This document shows, piece by piece, positions 27,108 to 36,344 of a DNA stretch of 39,513 bases. Position 1 is the stretch's first letter, and every line of letters starts with the position of its first letter. This stretch comes from Candidatus Spongiihabitans thiooxidans (GTDB lineage Bacteria; Pseudomonadota; Gammaproteobacteria; Arenicellales; Poriferihabitantaceae), in the NCBI GenBank assembly GCA_001543005.1, contig LFLB01000024.1:1-39513 (forward strand), written 5' to 3'. Both the position numbers and the translations under genes were made by a program. The notes beneath the pieces were generated by a model, which worked only from the letters and a program-made list of their open reading frames with translations, did not search any database and was not told the origin of the DNA.

Positions 27108-27214
27108 AGGTTATTCAGTATATTGTATTCCTGAGATTTATTCAGCGCCTGGTTGAGTTTTTATAGTTTGTAAAGGGTTGTCGAACTCTACTATCCTGCG
27201 GAAAAGCGGCATTT

Positions 27215-27457
27215 AATGCTTTTACGCCAAACGATGTAGCATTTGGTGTAGGAGAAAGACTTGAAGAAGGGAAGTTTTTCTACAAAGACATGCTCTTTAC
27301 TTTTACATCAGAAAACGAAATTAAGGAAATGCTTCCATCCTCTAGCATAAACATTATTCATTCTGAAACTCGTAGATGGGAAGAACCAGACTATGGAAGT
27401 TATCGAACAGGAAAACATACCCATGAGGCGTGTTTTTTCATAATCGAGCGCATTTAG
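27215..27457 (+). pseudogene. C-terminal fragment of a SAM-dependent methyltransferase
   Basis: An open stretch of 80 codons ends in TAG at 27457 and has no convincing start. The reading, NDVAFGVGERLEEGKFFYKD, then MLFTFTSENEIKEMLPSSSI, then HSETRRWEEPDYGSYRTGKH and THEACFFIIERI, resembles the C-terminal beta-hairpin region of class I methyltransferases related to tellurite-resistance TehB-like enzymes. The SAM-binding N-terminal half is absent, so the gene is truncated at its 5' side by whatever rearranged the region behind the LysR gene. Family assignment is moderate only. Confidence 0.5.
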
Positions 27458-27480
27458 TTTTATGCGGGAAGCATGTAGGC

Positions 27481-28428
27481 ATGAATACAGTAATCGAAAA
27501 CAGGAAAGACAACGTTTTTCTGGGTGTTTGCATCATTATTGCGACCGTGTTCACCATGGCATTTACCGATGCCATCATCAAATACATAAGCTCAGACTTC
27601 CCTCTGTGGCAGATATTTGTGGTGCGCTCCCTTGGGGCAATGCCAATTTTACTCGCCGTTGTATTGTTTGGGCCGCGACTATCCGGCATCCGCCCGCTGT
27701 CGCTGAAATGGACGATCACGCGCAGCATGTTGCTGGTGTTTATGTACATCGCCATCTACGCGGCAGTGCCATTGCTGCCTTTATCGGTCATAGCGGCGTC
27801 GCTTTATACCGGGCCGATTTTTGTTGCCTTGTTTTCGGCCTTTCTCATCGGCGAGCCGGTCGGGACACGAAGATGGACCGCGGTTGTTTTTGGATTCATG
27901 GGGGTTGTTGTTATTCTCCGCCCGGACACGGAGGCTTTTTCATTCTATATGTTGATACCGGTTATCGCCGGCTTGTTTTATGCGCTGGCGGCGATTATCA
28001 CCAGAGCGAAATGCATCGATGAAAAGCCGCAAATACTCGCGATAATGCTCAACTTATCGATTCTGGCAGTGGGATTGCTGGCGACAGGCGTGGTTGTCTT
28101 GTTGCAGCCATGGGTCCAACATGGCGAGGTTTATCCGTTTCTTCTGGGCAATTGGATTTCCATGGGCCCCCGGGAATGGGGGGTTATTGCGCTTTTATCC
28201 TTTCTCATTGTCCTGATCGGCATAGGTTTGGCGAAAGCGTATCAATCCGCTCCCCCATCCATTATCGCTACTTTCGACTATGCCTATTTGCTGTTCGCCG
28301 CCGAGTGGGGATTTTTGTTTTTCTCCGAAATCCCGGACTTGGAAACGATCATTGGAATGGTGATGATTGTTATCGCTGGCTTTCTTGTGATTGGTTCTGG
28401 TGTCAAAAAAAGGCGGACAATTGTATAA
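27481..28428 (+). CDS. EamA/DMT family transporter
   Basis: A 315-residue inner-membrane protein with ten hydrophobic helices in two repeated EamA halves. The first half contains IIKYISSDFPLWQIFVVRSL and ends LPLSVIAASLYTGPIFVALF with FLIGEPVGTRRW. The second contains AGLFYALAAIITRAK and ends AYQSAPPSIIATFDYAYLLF, the usual positions of the family motif. I start it at the ATG at 27481; the frame is open to 27430, but that part overlaps the methyltransferase fragment. DMT proteins of this type export small metabolites or amino acids; the substrate cannot be predicted. Confidence 0.88.
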   Translation: MNTVIENRKDNVFLGVCIIIATVFTMAFTDAIIKYISSDFPLWQIFVVRSLGAMPILLAVVLFGPRLSGIRPLSLKWTITRSMLLVFMYIAIYAAVPLLPLSVIAASLYTGPIFVALFSAFLIGEPVGTRRWTAVVFGFMGVVVILRPDTEAFSFYMLIPVIAGLFYALAAIITRAKCIDEKPQILAIMLNLSILAVGLLATGVVVLLQPWVQHGEVYPFLLGNWISMGPREWGVIALLSFLIVLIGIGLAKAYQSAPPSIIATFDYAYLLFAAEWGFLFFSEIPDLETIIGMVMIVIAGFLVIGSGVKKRRTIV

Positions 28429-28467
28429 GCTCAGATACCTTTGGTACTCCGATGCAGAAGGAGTTCC

Positions 28468-28686
28468 ATGCAAATCCACCATGTCGGATACCGAATAAAA
28501 GGGTTTTACCGGGCAGCCTGTTTAGGGCATCTTTGGGAGATGGCTTCCAAACAGGCTCAACAACGCCTTAAAATTCTCGGTTTCTTCGCGGATTATGGCG
28601 AAGCCGCTGTTGGGGCTTCGGCCTCAGTCGCAGAACCCTTTATCGCTGGAAACAGGCGTTGCGCTTGGACGGATGGCGAGCGCGGT
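28468..28686 (+). pseudogene. Truncated, frameshifted integrase/transposase N-terminus
   Basis: ATG 28468 follows AAGGAG and opens MQIHHVGYRIKGFYRAACLG, continuing to MASKQAQQRLKILGFFADYG. After a frameshift near 28600 the next frame reads FGLSRRTLYRWKQALRLDG, the helix-turn-helix of DDE integrases (a family with helix-turn-helix and rve core). It breaks off at the 3' end of tRNA-Phe with no catalytic domain. The fragment lies downstream of the tRNA gene as read on the tRNA's own strand. A hairpin with arms GCCTGTTT and AAACAGGC lies inside it. Confidence 0.6.
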
Positions 28687-28758
28687 GGCCAGGGACAGAA
28701 TCGAACTGCCGACACGGGGATTTTCAGTCCCCTGCTCTACCGACTGAGCTACCTGGCC
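28686..28758 (-). tRNA. tRNA-Phe (anticodon GAA)
   Basis: On the minus strand the acceptor arms are GGCCAGG and CCTGGCC with discriminator A. The anticodon stem GGGGA/TCCCC encloses CTGAAAA, anticodon GAA. The D arm TAGCTCAGTCGGTAGAGC and T arm AGTTCGATT are standard. The bases after the discriminator read CCG rather than CCA, so the CCA tail is not encoded here, unlike in the other two tRNA genes of the window. Confidence 0.95.
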
Positions 28759-28845
28759 ATACAGGTGGAAGGAAGCGGCGCATTTAAAAACACGAGGGCT
28801 GATTAGTCAAGGGATTTAAGCGGGATTTGACTTGATGACGTAAAA

Positions 28846-29415
28846 TTATATTGATTTAAAATACCGGCTCCAATCAAAACATCGACCAGGATCGGTTTTT
28901 CTGCCCGGCGAGATATCACTGTGCCCAACAATATTTTCTGAGGTAATCAATGGATACGCAGTTTGTAAACACAACGTAAGCTCCCTCAAAACGGTATATT
29001 GCAGGTTTTCAAATTCGTGCTCATCACACCCTTCCAGTTCGACGCCGATGGAAAAGTTGTTAACCTGTTGGCGTCCTTTGAAGATGGATTTCCCGGCATG
29101 CCATGCGCGGCGATGCGTGGCCACAAACTGGATAATTTCGCCACTGCGTTTAATATAAAAATGGGGCGACACTTTTTGACCCGCGAGGTCCATAAAATAA
29201 GGATTGGCATTGGCATCCAGCCGACCGGTAAATAAGTCTTCGACATACTGATTGCCATAGCATTGTGGAGGCAGACTGATGGCGTGGATTACCAACACAT
29301 CAATTTCAGTGTTATCAGGACGCTGATCATGGTTTGGGGATGCAATTAACCTTGCACCATCAACCAATCCACGCTTATGGCAATAACCAAGGAACGATGC
29401 TATCGGCTTTTCCAT
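28846..29415 (-). CDS. ampD: 1,6-anhydro-N-acetylmuramyl-L-alanine amidase AmpD
   Basis: A 189-residue cytoplasmic zinc amidase that cleaves the peptide from anhydromuropeptides during cell-wall recycling. The zinc ligands are His44 (VIHAISLPP), His165 and Asp175 (GHSDISPGRKTDPGRCFDW), with catalytic Glu127 in GVELEG and Lys173. RAWHAGKSIFKGRQQVNNFS is the substrate-binding stretch. The N-terminus is about ten residues longer than in E. coli. The start overlaps the CYTH gene by 16 bases, so both come from one transcript. No ampE or ampC lies nearby. Confidence 0.94.
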   Translation of the reverse strand: MEKPIASFLGYCHKRGLVDGARLIASPNHDQRPDNTEIDVLVIHAISLPPQCYGNQYVEDLFTGRLDANANPYFMDLAGQKVSPHFYIKRSGEIIQFVATHRRAWHAGKSIFKGRQQVNNFSIGVELEGCDEHEFENLQYTVLRELTLCLQTAYPLITSENIVGHSDISPGRKTDPGRCFDWSRYFKSI

Positions 29416-30020
29416 AGCTCAAGGCCAATTTTATGTTTGGTCAAGAGTGACGGATTTAGTTCATATTTTGCTTTCAAATTATCCCCTATCTCTTTGACTA
29501 TATTTATTTCTCCAGATTTAAGCTCCAACTCAACTTCGTATATTTCCACTTCCCGGTTATTCCCCTTAATTGACCCTTGATCCGTAACCAATTCAATTTT
29601 CGTGCCATCGACTTCGAGGTTGACGATTTGTCTTTGCATGTCCACAGTAACTATGGTCAACAGTTTTTCGGTTTCCTCGATGTGATTAAGAACCAGAGAT
29701 TTTAAGTTACCGTCCGGAAGCACGCTGGCATTTTTCAACCAGCCACCGATGTCGCATTCATATTCCTGGCGTTGGGACATTCCATCAGTAATGCTGCCCG
29801 GCAGTTTAAACGCCGCGCGAAATTTTCTCCCTTCACGTCGGGCGCGCAGGGAGCATTGATCTTGTTCGAGCGTTCTATCCTTGGTGTCGTAATAACGAGC
29901 CATGAATCGTTGCGGCTGAGACGTGGGTGTGAGCGAATATCGTTGTATGGTGTCCGAATTGAGTACCGCAGTTAAGACTTCGGCGTTTGCGGCGGTTAGT
30001 TTTAGTTCTTGTTCGTACAT
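29400..30020 (-). CDS. CYTH domain protein (probable inorganic triphosphatase)
   Basis: A 206-residue CYTH-family phosphatase. The N-terminal EQELKLTA is the ExExK-type signature. The basic and acidic residues lining the tunnel appear in RYYDTKDRTLEQDQCSLRAR, RKFRAAFKLPG, KIELVTDQGSI and YEVELELKSG. The C-terminal CHAD domain seen in longer relatives such as YgiF is missing, so this is the short form. Such enzymes hydrolyse inorganic triphosphate with divalent metal. Its position beside AmpD and close to ppk1 is suggestive but not proof of a phosphate role. Its stop overlaps the start of ampD. Confidence 0.85.
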   Translation of the reverse strand: MYEQELKLTAANAEVLTAVLNSDTIQRYSLTPTSQPQRFMARYYDTKDRTLEQDQCSLRARREGRKFRAAFKLPGSITDGMSQRQEYECDIGGWLKNASVLPDGNLKSLVLNHIEETEKLLTIVTVDMQRQIVNLEVDGTKIELVTDQGSIKGNNREVEIYEVELELKSGEINIVKEIGDNLKAKYELNPSLLTKHKIGLELWKSR

Positions 30021-30056
30021 TCTTGTTCGTACATGATGATGAAAAATATTTGACAG

Positions 30057-31316
30057 TCAAATCTTTTCCACTTTTATCTTAACGATGGCTTTATCGGTGC
30101 GTTCTTCAACGATAAATCGGTAGCCCTGCTCCATCATATCCTCGCCGCGCTCGGGAATGTGGCCGAGTTGCATCATTATTAACCCGCCAATCGTGTAACA
30201 GATCTTGGTATTTAAGTTGATTTCCAACAGATCATTGATTTCGGAAACAGATAATCGTGAATCCACCAGCCAGGTATCATCGTCAATGGTTTCAAAAATT
30301 TTCTTTCTTCGAGGCAAATACTCCTCAAAATCGTAGCCCACATCAATATCACCAACCACTTCCTCGACGATATCTTCCATCGTTATTATGCCAATGGCTG
30401 ACCCATACTCATCAACCACTACGGCCATGTGATCTTCTCGCTGCCGTAATATAGGCAGCAGTTGGTCGATAGTCTGAAATTGCAAAACGTACTGCGCCGG
30501 TTGCATGAGCTCATCCAGTTTTTTCTCTGCGGTTGATTTTTCCATCATATCCCAAGTGGTCAACGTAGCAATACCAATGATATTGCTAATATTACCTTGG
30601 TACACCGGCAACCGGTTATAACCTTTTTGCCGAACCGTAGCGATGGCGCGCAATATGCCGCGGTTATGATTTATTGCGGTGACTTCTGCAATGGGGATCA
30701 TGGCTTCACCCACAGTGGTATCACCAAATCGTATCACCCGACGAATTCGACCACGATCAAATGCGTCAATTGAAGAGGTTCTTTCTGTCATTTCCACTAC
30801 TGAGCGAATTTGCTCACGAGTCGTGAATAAATTTTGTTCGACCTTGCCGCCGCCCAGCAACCTGGCAAGCAACCGAGCGATACGCGAAAAAATAAATATC
30901 GCCGGATAGAACACAAATGCAAATACTTTCAGCGGGTAGATGGCAATCGGTGCCAGTTCGTCAGATTTTTGTTGAAAAATACTTTTTGGAACAATTTCTC
31001 CCAAAATCAATAACACCGGAGTAAAAACCAAAACCGCATATAAATCTCCTCGCGCCCCGAAAAGTTCAATAAACAAAACGGTAACCAGTGTGGTTAACGC
31101 CACCGTAACGATATTGGTGCCAACCAGCGTGGTACCTAACATGACATCTGGCGTCTTAAATAATTCCAATACCGCTTTGGCCCCGTTATTGCCTTGATTG
31201 GCCCTGGCAGTTAACTTCACTTTGTCGGAGTTGACCAGCGCTATTTCCGAACCAGAGAAAAAACCCTTGAGCAACAACAACACGATGATTACGGTGATTA
31301 GCGCGAGTATCGTCAT
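30057..31316 (-). CDS. CNNM/CorC family (DUF21-CBS) membrane protein, second copy
   Basis: A 419-residue inner-membrane protein. Residues 1-150 are the DUF21 transmembrane domain (LLLLKGFFSGSEIALVNSDK and PVLLILGEIVPKSIFQQ). They are followed by two CBS domains (GEAMIPIAEVTAINHN and VVVDEYGSAIGIITMEDIVEE) and a CorC/HlyC C-terminal domain (DDDTWLVDSRLSVSEINDLLEI). Members take part in magnesium or cobalt handling. The start overlaps the stop of the preceding paralogue by four bases (ATGA), so the pair is translationally coupled and may form a heteromer. Confidence 0.9.
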   Translation of the reverse strand: MTILALITVIIVLLLLKGFFSGSEIALVNSDKVKLTARANQGNNGAKAVLELFKTPDVMLGTTLVGTNIVTVALTTLVTVLFIELFGARGDLYAVLVFTPVLLILGEIVPKSIFQQKSDELAPIAIYPLKVFAFVFYPAIFIFSRIARLLARLLGGGKVEQNLFTTREQIRSVVEMTERTSSIDAFDRGRIRRVIRFGDTTVGEAMIPIAEVTAINHNRGILRAIATVRQKGYNRLPVYQGNISNIIGIATLTTWDMMEKSTAEKKLDELMQPAQYVLQFQTIDQLLPILRQREDHMAVVVDEYGSAIGIITMEDIVEEVVGDIDVGYDFEEYLPRRKKIFETIDDDTWLVDSRLSVSEINDLLEINLNTKICYTIGGLIMMQLGHIPERGEDMMEQGYRFIVEERTDKAIVKIKVEKI

Positions 31317-32821
31317 GATGCTTTATCCGCTATATCGTCAGCCCGCTCCTCGGCTTCAACTTCCATGGATTCATCAATGTCTTCTGGAATATCATTAATG
31401 TCTTCCCGGTCTTCGGCTCTTGGGTCAAGTTCTTCTTCCGCCTTAATGACACCCTCGGCACGATCAAAGTCTTCCTGGTCCACGCCTTTGGCTACCCGCA
31501 CCCGGGAAATCCGGTGATCATCCATTTCAAGAATCTGAATTAAAATATCTTCGCTTTCCACCTGATCCCCCTCCTGCGGCAACCGATCAAGTAAGCGAAA
31601 TGCATACCCGGCGATTGTGGTCATCCTCGGATCTTCAATCCCGAAATTGGTCAGGTTATTAAAGTCATTTAACTTCATATCACCGGGCACTTCGTAGATG
31701 TTGTAATCTTTTTCCTCATAAAATCCTGCGGTTGCTTTGGAGCCGCCACTGATATCGCCAAAAATAAAACTCAACACACCACGCATAGTGATAAAACCTT
31801 CGACACCACCAAATTCATTCAGGCAGGCGGCGGCACGAACCTTGTTCAACTGGAAAAAATCAAACATTTCATCAACTTTTTTAGTCAAAGGCACGACCAC
31901 GGGGGGACGCATGATATCTTTCGGTGTCAGCTCGGATTGATTCACATCATCAAGCACGATGCGTAATATATCTTCCGCATGGAGAAATCCAACCAAATTA
32001 TCACGATGAGTTTTAAAAACCGGAATCCGCGGGTGACGATAAGAAATAAATTTTTTAATCATTTCTGGGACACTCATTTCTACATTTAGAAATGCCATTT
32101 GCGTTCTCGGCGTCATCACCTCTACAATTTCTGTCTCATTGGCCTCCAACAAGTTATAAATCAGCGCGCGTTCCGTCGCATCCAATCCACCATCTTTGGA
32201 TACCTGTTCAACCAAGGTCAGAAATTCATCAACCTGTAAAATATTATCTGCGGTTTTAATTTCGCCTACCAATAATGTGGTAATCCGGTCTGCAATCCCG
32301 CGAATAGCCCAGCGAATGGGGGCAATCAATTTTATCCAAAGCGCCAGCGGTTCGGCAACGATTCGGGTGCTGTATCGAATCGGATTTGATACCGCGATGG
32401 TTTTTGGCGTCACTTCCCCCATAAGTAAAAACAGCGGCACCATAACCAACAGATTCATGATCACTACCTTGTCAGGCTCATACAGCGATATTAAAATCGA
32501 CACCATATTCGCGGCAGCGGCAATATTGACTAATTCATTGCCGGTCAATATAGAAATGATCAACCGCCTCGGTTGATCGAGCAATTCGTGGATGGTTTCG
32601 GAGCGGGGGTTTTGCTCCCGCCGAAGCTGCTGAAGATCCAGTCGGGAGAGAGAGAAAAGCGCCGTTTCAGAACTTGAAAAGAATGCCGAGCAGACCAGTA
32701 GGCACAGCTGTATCCCTAACCGAAAAATCATGTTCGGCTCGGATAGCATGGCAACGTCGAACGCAAAAAACTCGACCACAGACTGCCAGTACTGATTGAA
32801 AGTGTGCAGTAACTGTTCCAT
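31313..32821 (-). CDS. CNNM/CorC family (DUF21-CBS) membrane protein, first copy
   Basis: A 502-residue paralogue of the next gene. The DUF21 domain begins near residue 30 (FFSSSETALFSLSRLDLQQL; MGEVTPKTIAVSNPIR). The CBS pair includes EVMTPRTQMAFLNVEMSV and LNEFGGVEGFITMRGVLSFI, and the CorC C-terminal domain ends near residue 450 (LPQEGDQVESEDILIQILEM). An acidic tail of about 50 residues (EDREDINDIPEDIDESMEVE) follows and is not a standard part of the family. It is first in the two-gene unit and divergent from ppk1, sharing a 200-bp intergenic region with it. Confidence 0.9.
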   Translation of the reverse strand: MEQLLHTFNQYWQSVVEFFAFDVAMLSEPNMIFRLGIQLCLLVCSAFFSSSETALFSLSRLDLQQLRREQNPRSETIHELLDQPRRLIISILTGNELVNIAAAANMVSILISLYEPDKVVIMNLLVMVPLFLLMGEVTPKTIAVSNPIRYSTRIVAEPLALWIKLIAPIRWAIRGIADRITTLLVGEIKTADNILQVDEFLTLVEQVSKDGGLDATERALIYNLLEANETEIVEVMTPRTQMAFLNVEMSVPEMIKKFISYRHPRIPVFKTHRDNLVGFLHAEDILRIVLDDVNQSELTPKDIMRPPVVVPLTKKVDEMFDFFQLNKVRAAACLNEFGGVEGFITMRGVLSFIFGDISGGSKATAGFYEEKDYNIYEVPGDMKLNDFNNLTNFGIEDPRMTTIAGYAFRLLDRLPQEGDQVESEDILIQILEMDDHRISRVRVAKGVDQEDFDRAEGVIKAEEELDPRAEDREDINDIPEDIDESMEVEAEERADDIADKAS

Positions 32822-32952
32822 TGGAATTTGGGTTAAAGGATAAGTCGGGGGGGTGCTCGCTCATTTAGAAAATAGACGTGTTAAAAAGCATGGCCTCAAG
32901 ATTGAATTAGCGTTACTATCGCTTAATATGACTTTGATTTCAATAAAAAATG

Positions 32953-32958
32953 TATAAT
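32953..32958 (+). promoter_or_regulatory. Candidate -10 box for ppk1
   Basis: A perfect TATAAT 63 bases before the ppk1 start, in the AT-rich region between ppk1 and the divergent CNNM genes. The best upstream -35 candidates (GACTTT or TTGATT) are poor in sequence or spacing. No clear PHO box is visible. Confidence 0.4.
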
Positions 32959-33020
32959 ACCATTTCAGTTCGCAACAATATTCACAATTATCCAAAGTTT
33001 ATACTTATAACCGACCCGCT

Positions 33021-35258
33021 ATGACCAACCTCAGTAAAATCAATATAAACCAGGTAGTCAAACTGAACACACTGGAATCTTCGAAAAAATCGGAGAAAAT
33101 CCCTCCGGTACTTAATCCGGATATTGACCTTGAAAATGACCTTGCAAAGCGCCTTGATGAGCCAGAATTGTATCTCAATCGTGAACTAACCTGGCTGGAA
33201 TTCAATCGCCGAGTTTTGCACGAAGCGATCGATGCGGCTAATCCGTTACTGGAACGACTCAAATTTTTTGCGATATTCGCATCAAATATTGATGAGTTTT
33301 TTATGAAACGAGTCGGCCGTCTCAAACTCCTGCTGGCCGCCAACATAACTGCATTAACCGTTGACGGCCGAACACCCGAACAACAACTGCAGGAATGCGC
33401 AAAGCTGGTCAATACTATCGAAGATATCCGCGATCAATCACTGCCGATATTGTTAAAAGAACTGGAAACCCACGACATCCAAATTCTGGACTACGACACT
33501 TTGGATCAAAAACAGCAGGATTTTCTGCGGCTGTATTATCTGGAAAACATTTTCCCGTTGGTAACACCGCAAATCTTTGATCCGGCCCATCCTTTTCCGT
33601 TTATTTCCAATCTGTCACTAAATATATTAGTCACTCTGCAACCTGGTATTGGCGAAGATGCCGCCTTGGCAAGGGTCAAGGTACCGGTTGGTACGGGCAT
33701 TTCACGGTTTGTCCAGGTCGGCGATACCCACCAATATGTTCCACTGGAGCAGATCATCGCCCAAAACCTCGATTTGCTATTTCCTGGCGAAAAGCAAATT
33801 GACTATGACTATTTTTTCGTTACCAGAAACGCAGGTGCCGAGCATCAGGAATCCGGCACTAATGATTTGCTGTCAATGATTCAGTTGGAATTGCACGATC
33901 GCCGAGTCGCCCCAATTGTCAGGATTGTGGTCAACCCCGGAATGGATCAGGAAAGAAAACGAATGCTTGTGGATCAGTTGGGATTAGACGCTGACACCGA
34001 TGTATTTGAAACCCCAAATCTGATGGCGCAACGAGATTTGTTTGAACTGGTAAACCTTCCCATTCCCGGGTTGCATTACCCGCCACATCACCCTATCAAT
34101 CACCATAGACTTCAGGATACTCAACGTAGCATTTTTTATTTACTGCGCGAAGCAGAATCGATGCTTCTGCAACATCCGTATGAATCTTTTACAAGCTCGG
34201 TAGTAAGATTTCTTGAAGAGGCTGCAAATGATGACAAAGTTCGGGCTATTAAAATGTCATTGTACCGTACCGACAAGGAAACCCGTGTGGTTGATTTGCT
34301 TGTGCAAGCAGCAAAAAATGGTAAGCAAGTTGCCGTTGTGGTCGAAATCAAAGCTAAATTTGATGAAGCGGCCAATATAAAATGGGCCGAAAGCATGGAG
34401 CAAGCAGGCATCCATGTCACCTACGGCGTGATTGGCTTAAAAACCCACTGCAAAGTCCTTATGGTAGTACGACAGGATTACAGCAAACTAAGGCGCTACG
34501 TTCATATTGGTACCGGCAACTATCACGGTGGCACCGCAAAGCAATACACCGATCTCGGTTTGTTGACTTGTGATGAAGAAATTGGCCATGATGTGACCGA
34601 GTTATTCAATTATCTGACCACCGGCCATTCCAGAAAACGCAATTTCCAACACATTCTGGTTGCGCCAAAACAAATGAAGAGGGAACTGCTGGATCGCATC
34701 TATCGGGAAGTGACCAATATCAAAAACGGCCATAAGGGCCTTATTCAGATTAAATCAAACGCACTTGAAGACAAGGACATTGTAAAGGCGCTTTATCAGG
34801 CTTCCATCGCCGGCGTTAAAATCGATTTGATTATTCGCGACACCTGCCGATTACGCCCAGGGGTTGCGGGATTATCGGACAATATTTCCGTTATAAGTAT
34901 CGTCGGCCGATTCCTTGAACACAGCAGAATATTCTATTTTTTCAACGCTGGGAAAGAAGAGTATTTAATTGGCTCGGCTGATTTAATGAAAAGAAATCTT
35001 GAAAGTCGTGTAGAAGTCATCACACCGATTAACAAGGAATCATTAAAAACTGAATTAAGATTAATTTTTAACACGTTGCTCGACGATGCAATGAATAGTT
35101 GGGAAATGCAATCTGATGGCACCTATATCAAACGCAAACCGAAATCGGCTGACGCTATTGGATGTCAGGTAAAACAAATGGAATTCGCTCAAACCCGATT
35201 AAAAACCAAACGCTATAAAAAATTACTCAGAACGGTTAACGCAAGAAAAAGAAATTAG
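33021..35258 (+). CDS. ppk1: Polyphosphate kinase PPK1
   Basis: A 745-residue enzyme that makes polyphosphate from ATP, reversibly. The N-terminal domain opens YLNRELTWLEFNRRVLHEAI and continues SNIDEFFMKRVGRLK. The catalytic phospholipase-D-like halves carry KMSLYRTDKETRVVDLLVQA, VEIKAKFDEAANIKWAESME, GLKTHCKVLMV (His476, equivalent to the autophosphorylated histidine) and HIGTGNYHGGTAKQYTDLGL. The C-terminal domain has RDTCRLRPGVAGLSDNISV. It is longer than E. coli PPK by a roughly 40-residue N-terminal extension and a basic tail. ppx is not adjacent. It is transcribed away from the CNNM pair and probably alone. Confidence 0.95.
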   Translation: MTNLSKININQVVKLNTLESSKKSEKIPPVLNPDIDLENDLAKRLDEPELYLNRELTWLEFNRRVLHEAIDAANPLLERLKFFAIFASNIDEFFMKRVGRLKLLLAANITALTVDGRTPEQQLQECAKLVNTIEDIRDQSLPILLKELETHDIQILDYDTLDQKQQDFLRLYYLENIFPLVTPQIFDPAHPFPFISNLSLNILVTLQPGIGEDAALARVKVPVGTGISRFVQVGDTHQYVPLEQIIAQNLDLLFPGEKQIDYDYFFVTRNAGAEHQESGTNDLLSMIQLELHDRRVAPIVRIVVNPGMDQERKRMLVDQLGLDADTDVFETPNLMAQRDLFELVNLPIPGLHYPPHHPINHHRLQDTQRSIFYLLREAESMLLQHPYESFTSSVVRFLEEAANDDKVRAIKMSLYRTDKETRVVDLLVQAAKNGKQVAVVVEIKAKFDEAANIKWAESMEQAGIHVTYGVIGLKTHCKVLMVVRQDYSKLRRYVHIGTGNYHGGTAKQYTDLGLLTCDEEIGHDVTELFNYLTTGHSRKRNFQHILVAPKQMKRELLDRIYREVTNIKNGHKGLIQIKSNALEDKDIVKALYQASIAGVKIDLIIRDTCRLRPGVAGLSDNISVISIVGRFLEHSRIFYFFNAGKEEYLIGSADLMKRNLESRVEVITPINKESLKTELRLIFNTLLDDAMNSWEMQSDGTYIKRKPKSADAIGCQVKQMEFAQTRLKTKRYKKLLRTVNARKRN

Positions 35259-35333
35259 TTTCAGGAATCCGGCAACTCTCGAACCTTTGGATTTGCACGA
35301 AACTGCCTGTTTATAAACGACCCGCTTCTAAAA

Positions 35334-36092
35334 ATGTTATCCCCGGTGTTGACATTCATCGTCTTAATCGTCGGTATTCTAATCGGCGGCGTTGGTATCG
35401 GCGGCGTACTGCTGGTGCCCGCGCTTAAATACCTGGGCGGTATCCCGTTGCATGTGGCTATTCCGGCCTGCATGTTTAGTTATATCGTTACCGGTTTGGT
35501 TGGGGCATTCATTTACGCTCGGCATGGAACAATCAATTGGCCGTTGGCGATCAAAGTTTGTGTGGGTGCTTTGCCGGGAGCCTATATCGGTGCTTTCCTG
35601 CTACCTTATTTTTCCGCTATCGTGCTGGAATTGGGTATTGCAATTTTGATATTGGCCTCGGGTATTTATGCCTGGCGTAATGATGACCCTCCTAATGATA
35701 ACAGCGGGTCTGAAACCAATCGGTGTTCAAGCACTGCGGCATTGGTTACGATTGGATTGATTACCGGGATTGGATCGGCCCTGACCGGAACCGGCGGGCC
35801 GTTGCTGCTGGTTCCGATTCTGATCTGGCGCAAGCTGCCGATTCTGGCTGCCATCGGACTTTCCCAGGCAATACAGGTTCCGATCTCTGTGATGGCGACG
35901 TTGGGCAATCTTGTGCATACCGAAGTGGATATTAAGCTCGGTTTGACCCTGGCACTGGTTCTTGGCGGGGGCGCATTACTGGGCGCAAAAGTGTCGCATG
36001 TGCTGCCTGTTGAAATTTTGAAAAAATCGGTAGCTGGACTTCTGGTTGCAATGGGCCTGGTAATGTTATATCGATTGCCCATGCAGTTATAA
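35334..36092 (+). CDS. TauE/SafE family sulfite exporter-like permease
   Basis: A 252-residue membrane protein with about eight hydrophobic helices in two halves, each opening with a glycine-rich family motif: GILIGGVGIGGVLLVPALKY in the first and GLITGIGSALTGTGGPLLLV in the second. Family members export sulfite, sulfoacetate or other organic anions. The substrate is not clear here. The gene begins 75 bp after ppk1 in the same direction, without a strong ribosome-binding site, so co-transcription is possible. Confidence 0.88.
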   Translation: MLSPVLTFIVLIVGILIGGVGIGGVLLVPALKYLGGIPLHVAIPACMFSYIVTGLVGAFIYARHGTINWPLAIKVCVGALPGAYIGAFLLPYFSAIVLELGIAILILASGIYAWRNDDPPNDNSGSETNRCSSTAALVTIGLITGIGSALTGTGGPLLLVPILIWRKLPILAAIGLSQAIQVPISVMATLGNLVHTEVDIKLGLTLALVLGGGALLGAKVSHVLPVEILKKSVAGLLVAMGLVMLYRLPMQL

Positions 36093-36137
36093 AAATGGCG
36101 CAGTTATGAGGATGACTAAGTTAGTCGCCCAAGTCAG

Positions 36138-36214
36138 TGTTAGAAGTAAATAGAACTGTCCGGATTTAGAACACGTGGATTGTCCGCTTTTGTTTGTTTT
36201 AGATTTCCCCTGAA
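36138..36214 (-). repeat. 77-bp dispersed repeat, copy 2 (inverted relative to copy 1)
   Basis: Reverse complement of the segment at 1-77 with about five mismatches. Read on the plus strand it begins TGTTAGAAG and contains ACTGTCCGGATTT and GATTGTCCGCTTTT, two spaced TGTCCG motifs. It lies inside the 5' end of a short minus-strand reading frame that begins at 36278 (MDINKTLLNIQESELRHIRL), which looks like the start of a cassette gene cut by the repeat. No transposase is next to it. Confidence 0.75.
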
Positions 36215-36286
36215 GGCGTAGCCGAATATGTCTTAATTCGGATTCTTGAATATTAAGCAATGTTTTGTTTATATCCATATATGAAA

Positions 36287-36344
36287 GTCTAACGGTTGAA
36301 TTCAGCCAGCCGCGTAGCCAGTCCGCTGGAATGAATTGTTAGGT
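36287..36344 (-). other. attC recombination site (cassette array, site a)
   Basis: On the minus strand a 58-base attC starts with ACCTAAC (fits RYYYAAC) and ends with GTTAGAC (fits GTTRRRY). The left arm continues AATTCATTCCAGCGGAC, very close to the arm of classical integron 59-base elements, and pairs with GCTGAATTCAACC near the other end. The core CCAGTCCGCTGGAATGA recurs in the site at 38719-38764. This fixes the array orientation as minus, matching its genes. Confidence 0.85.
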
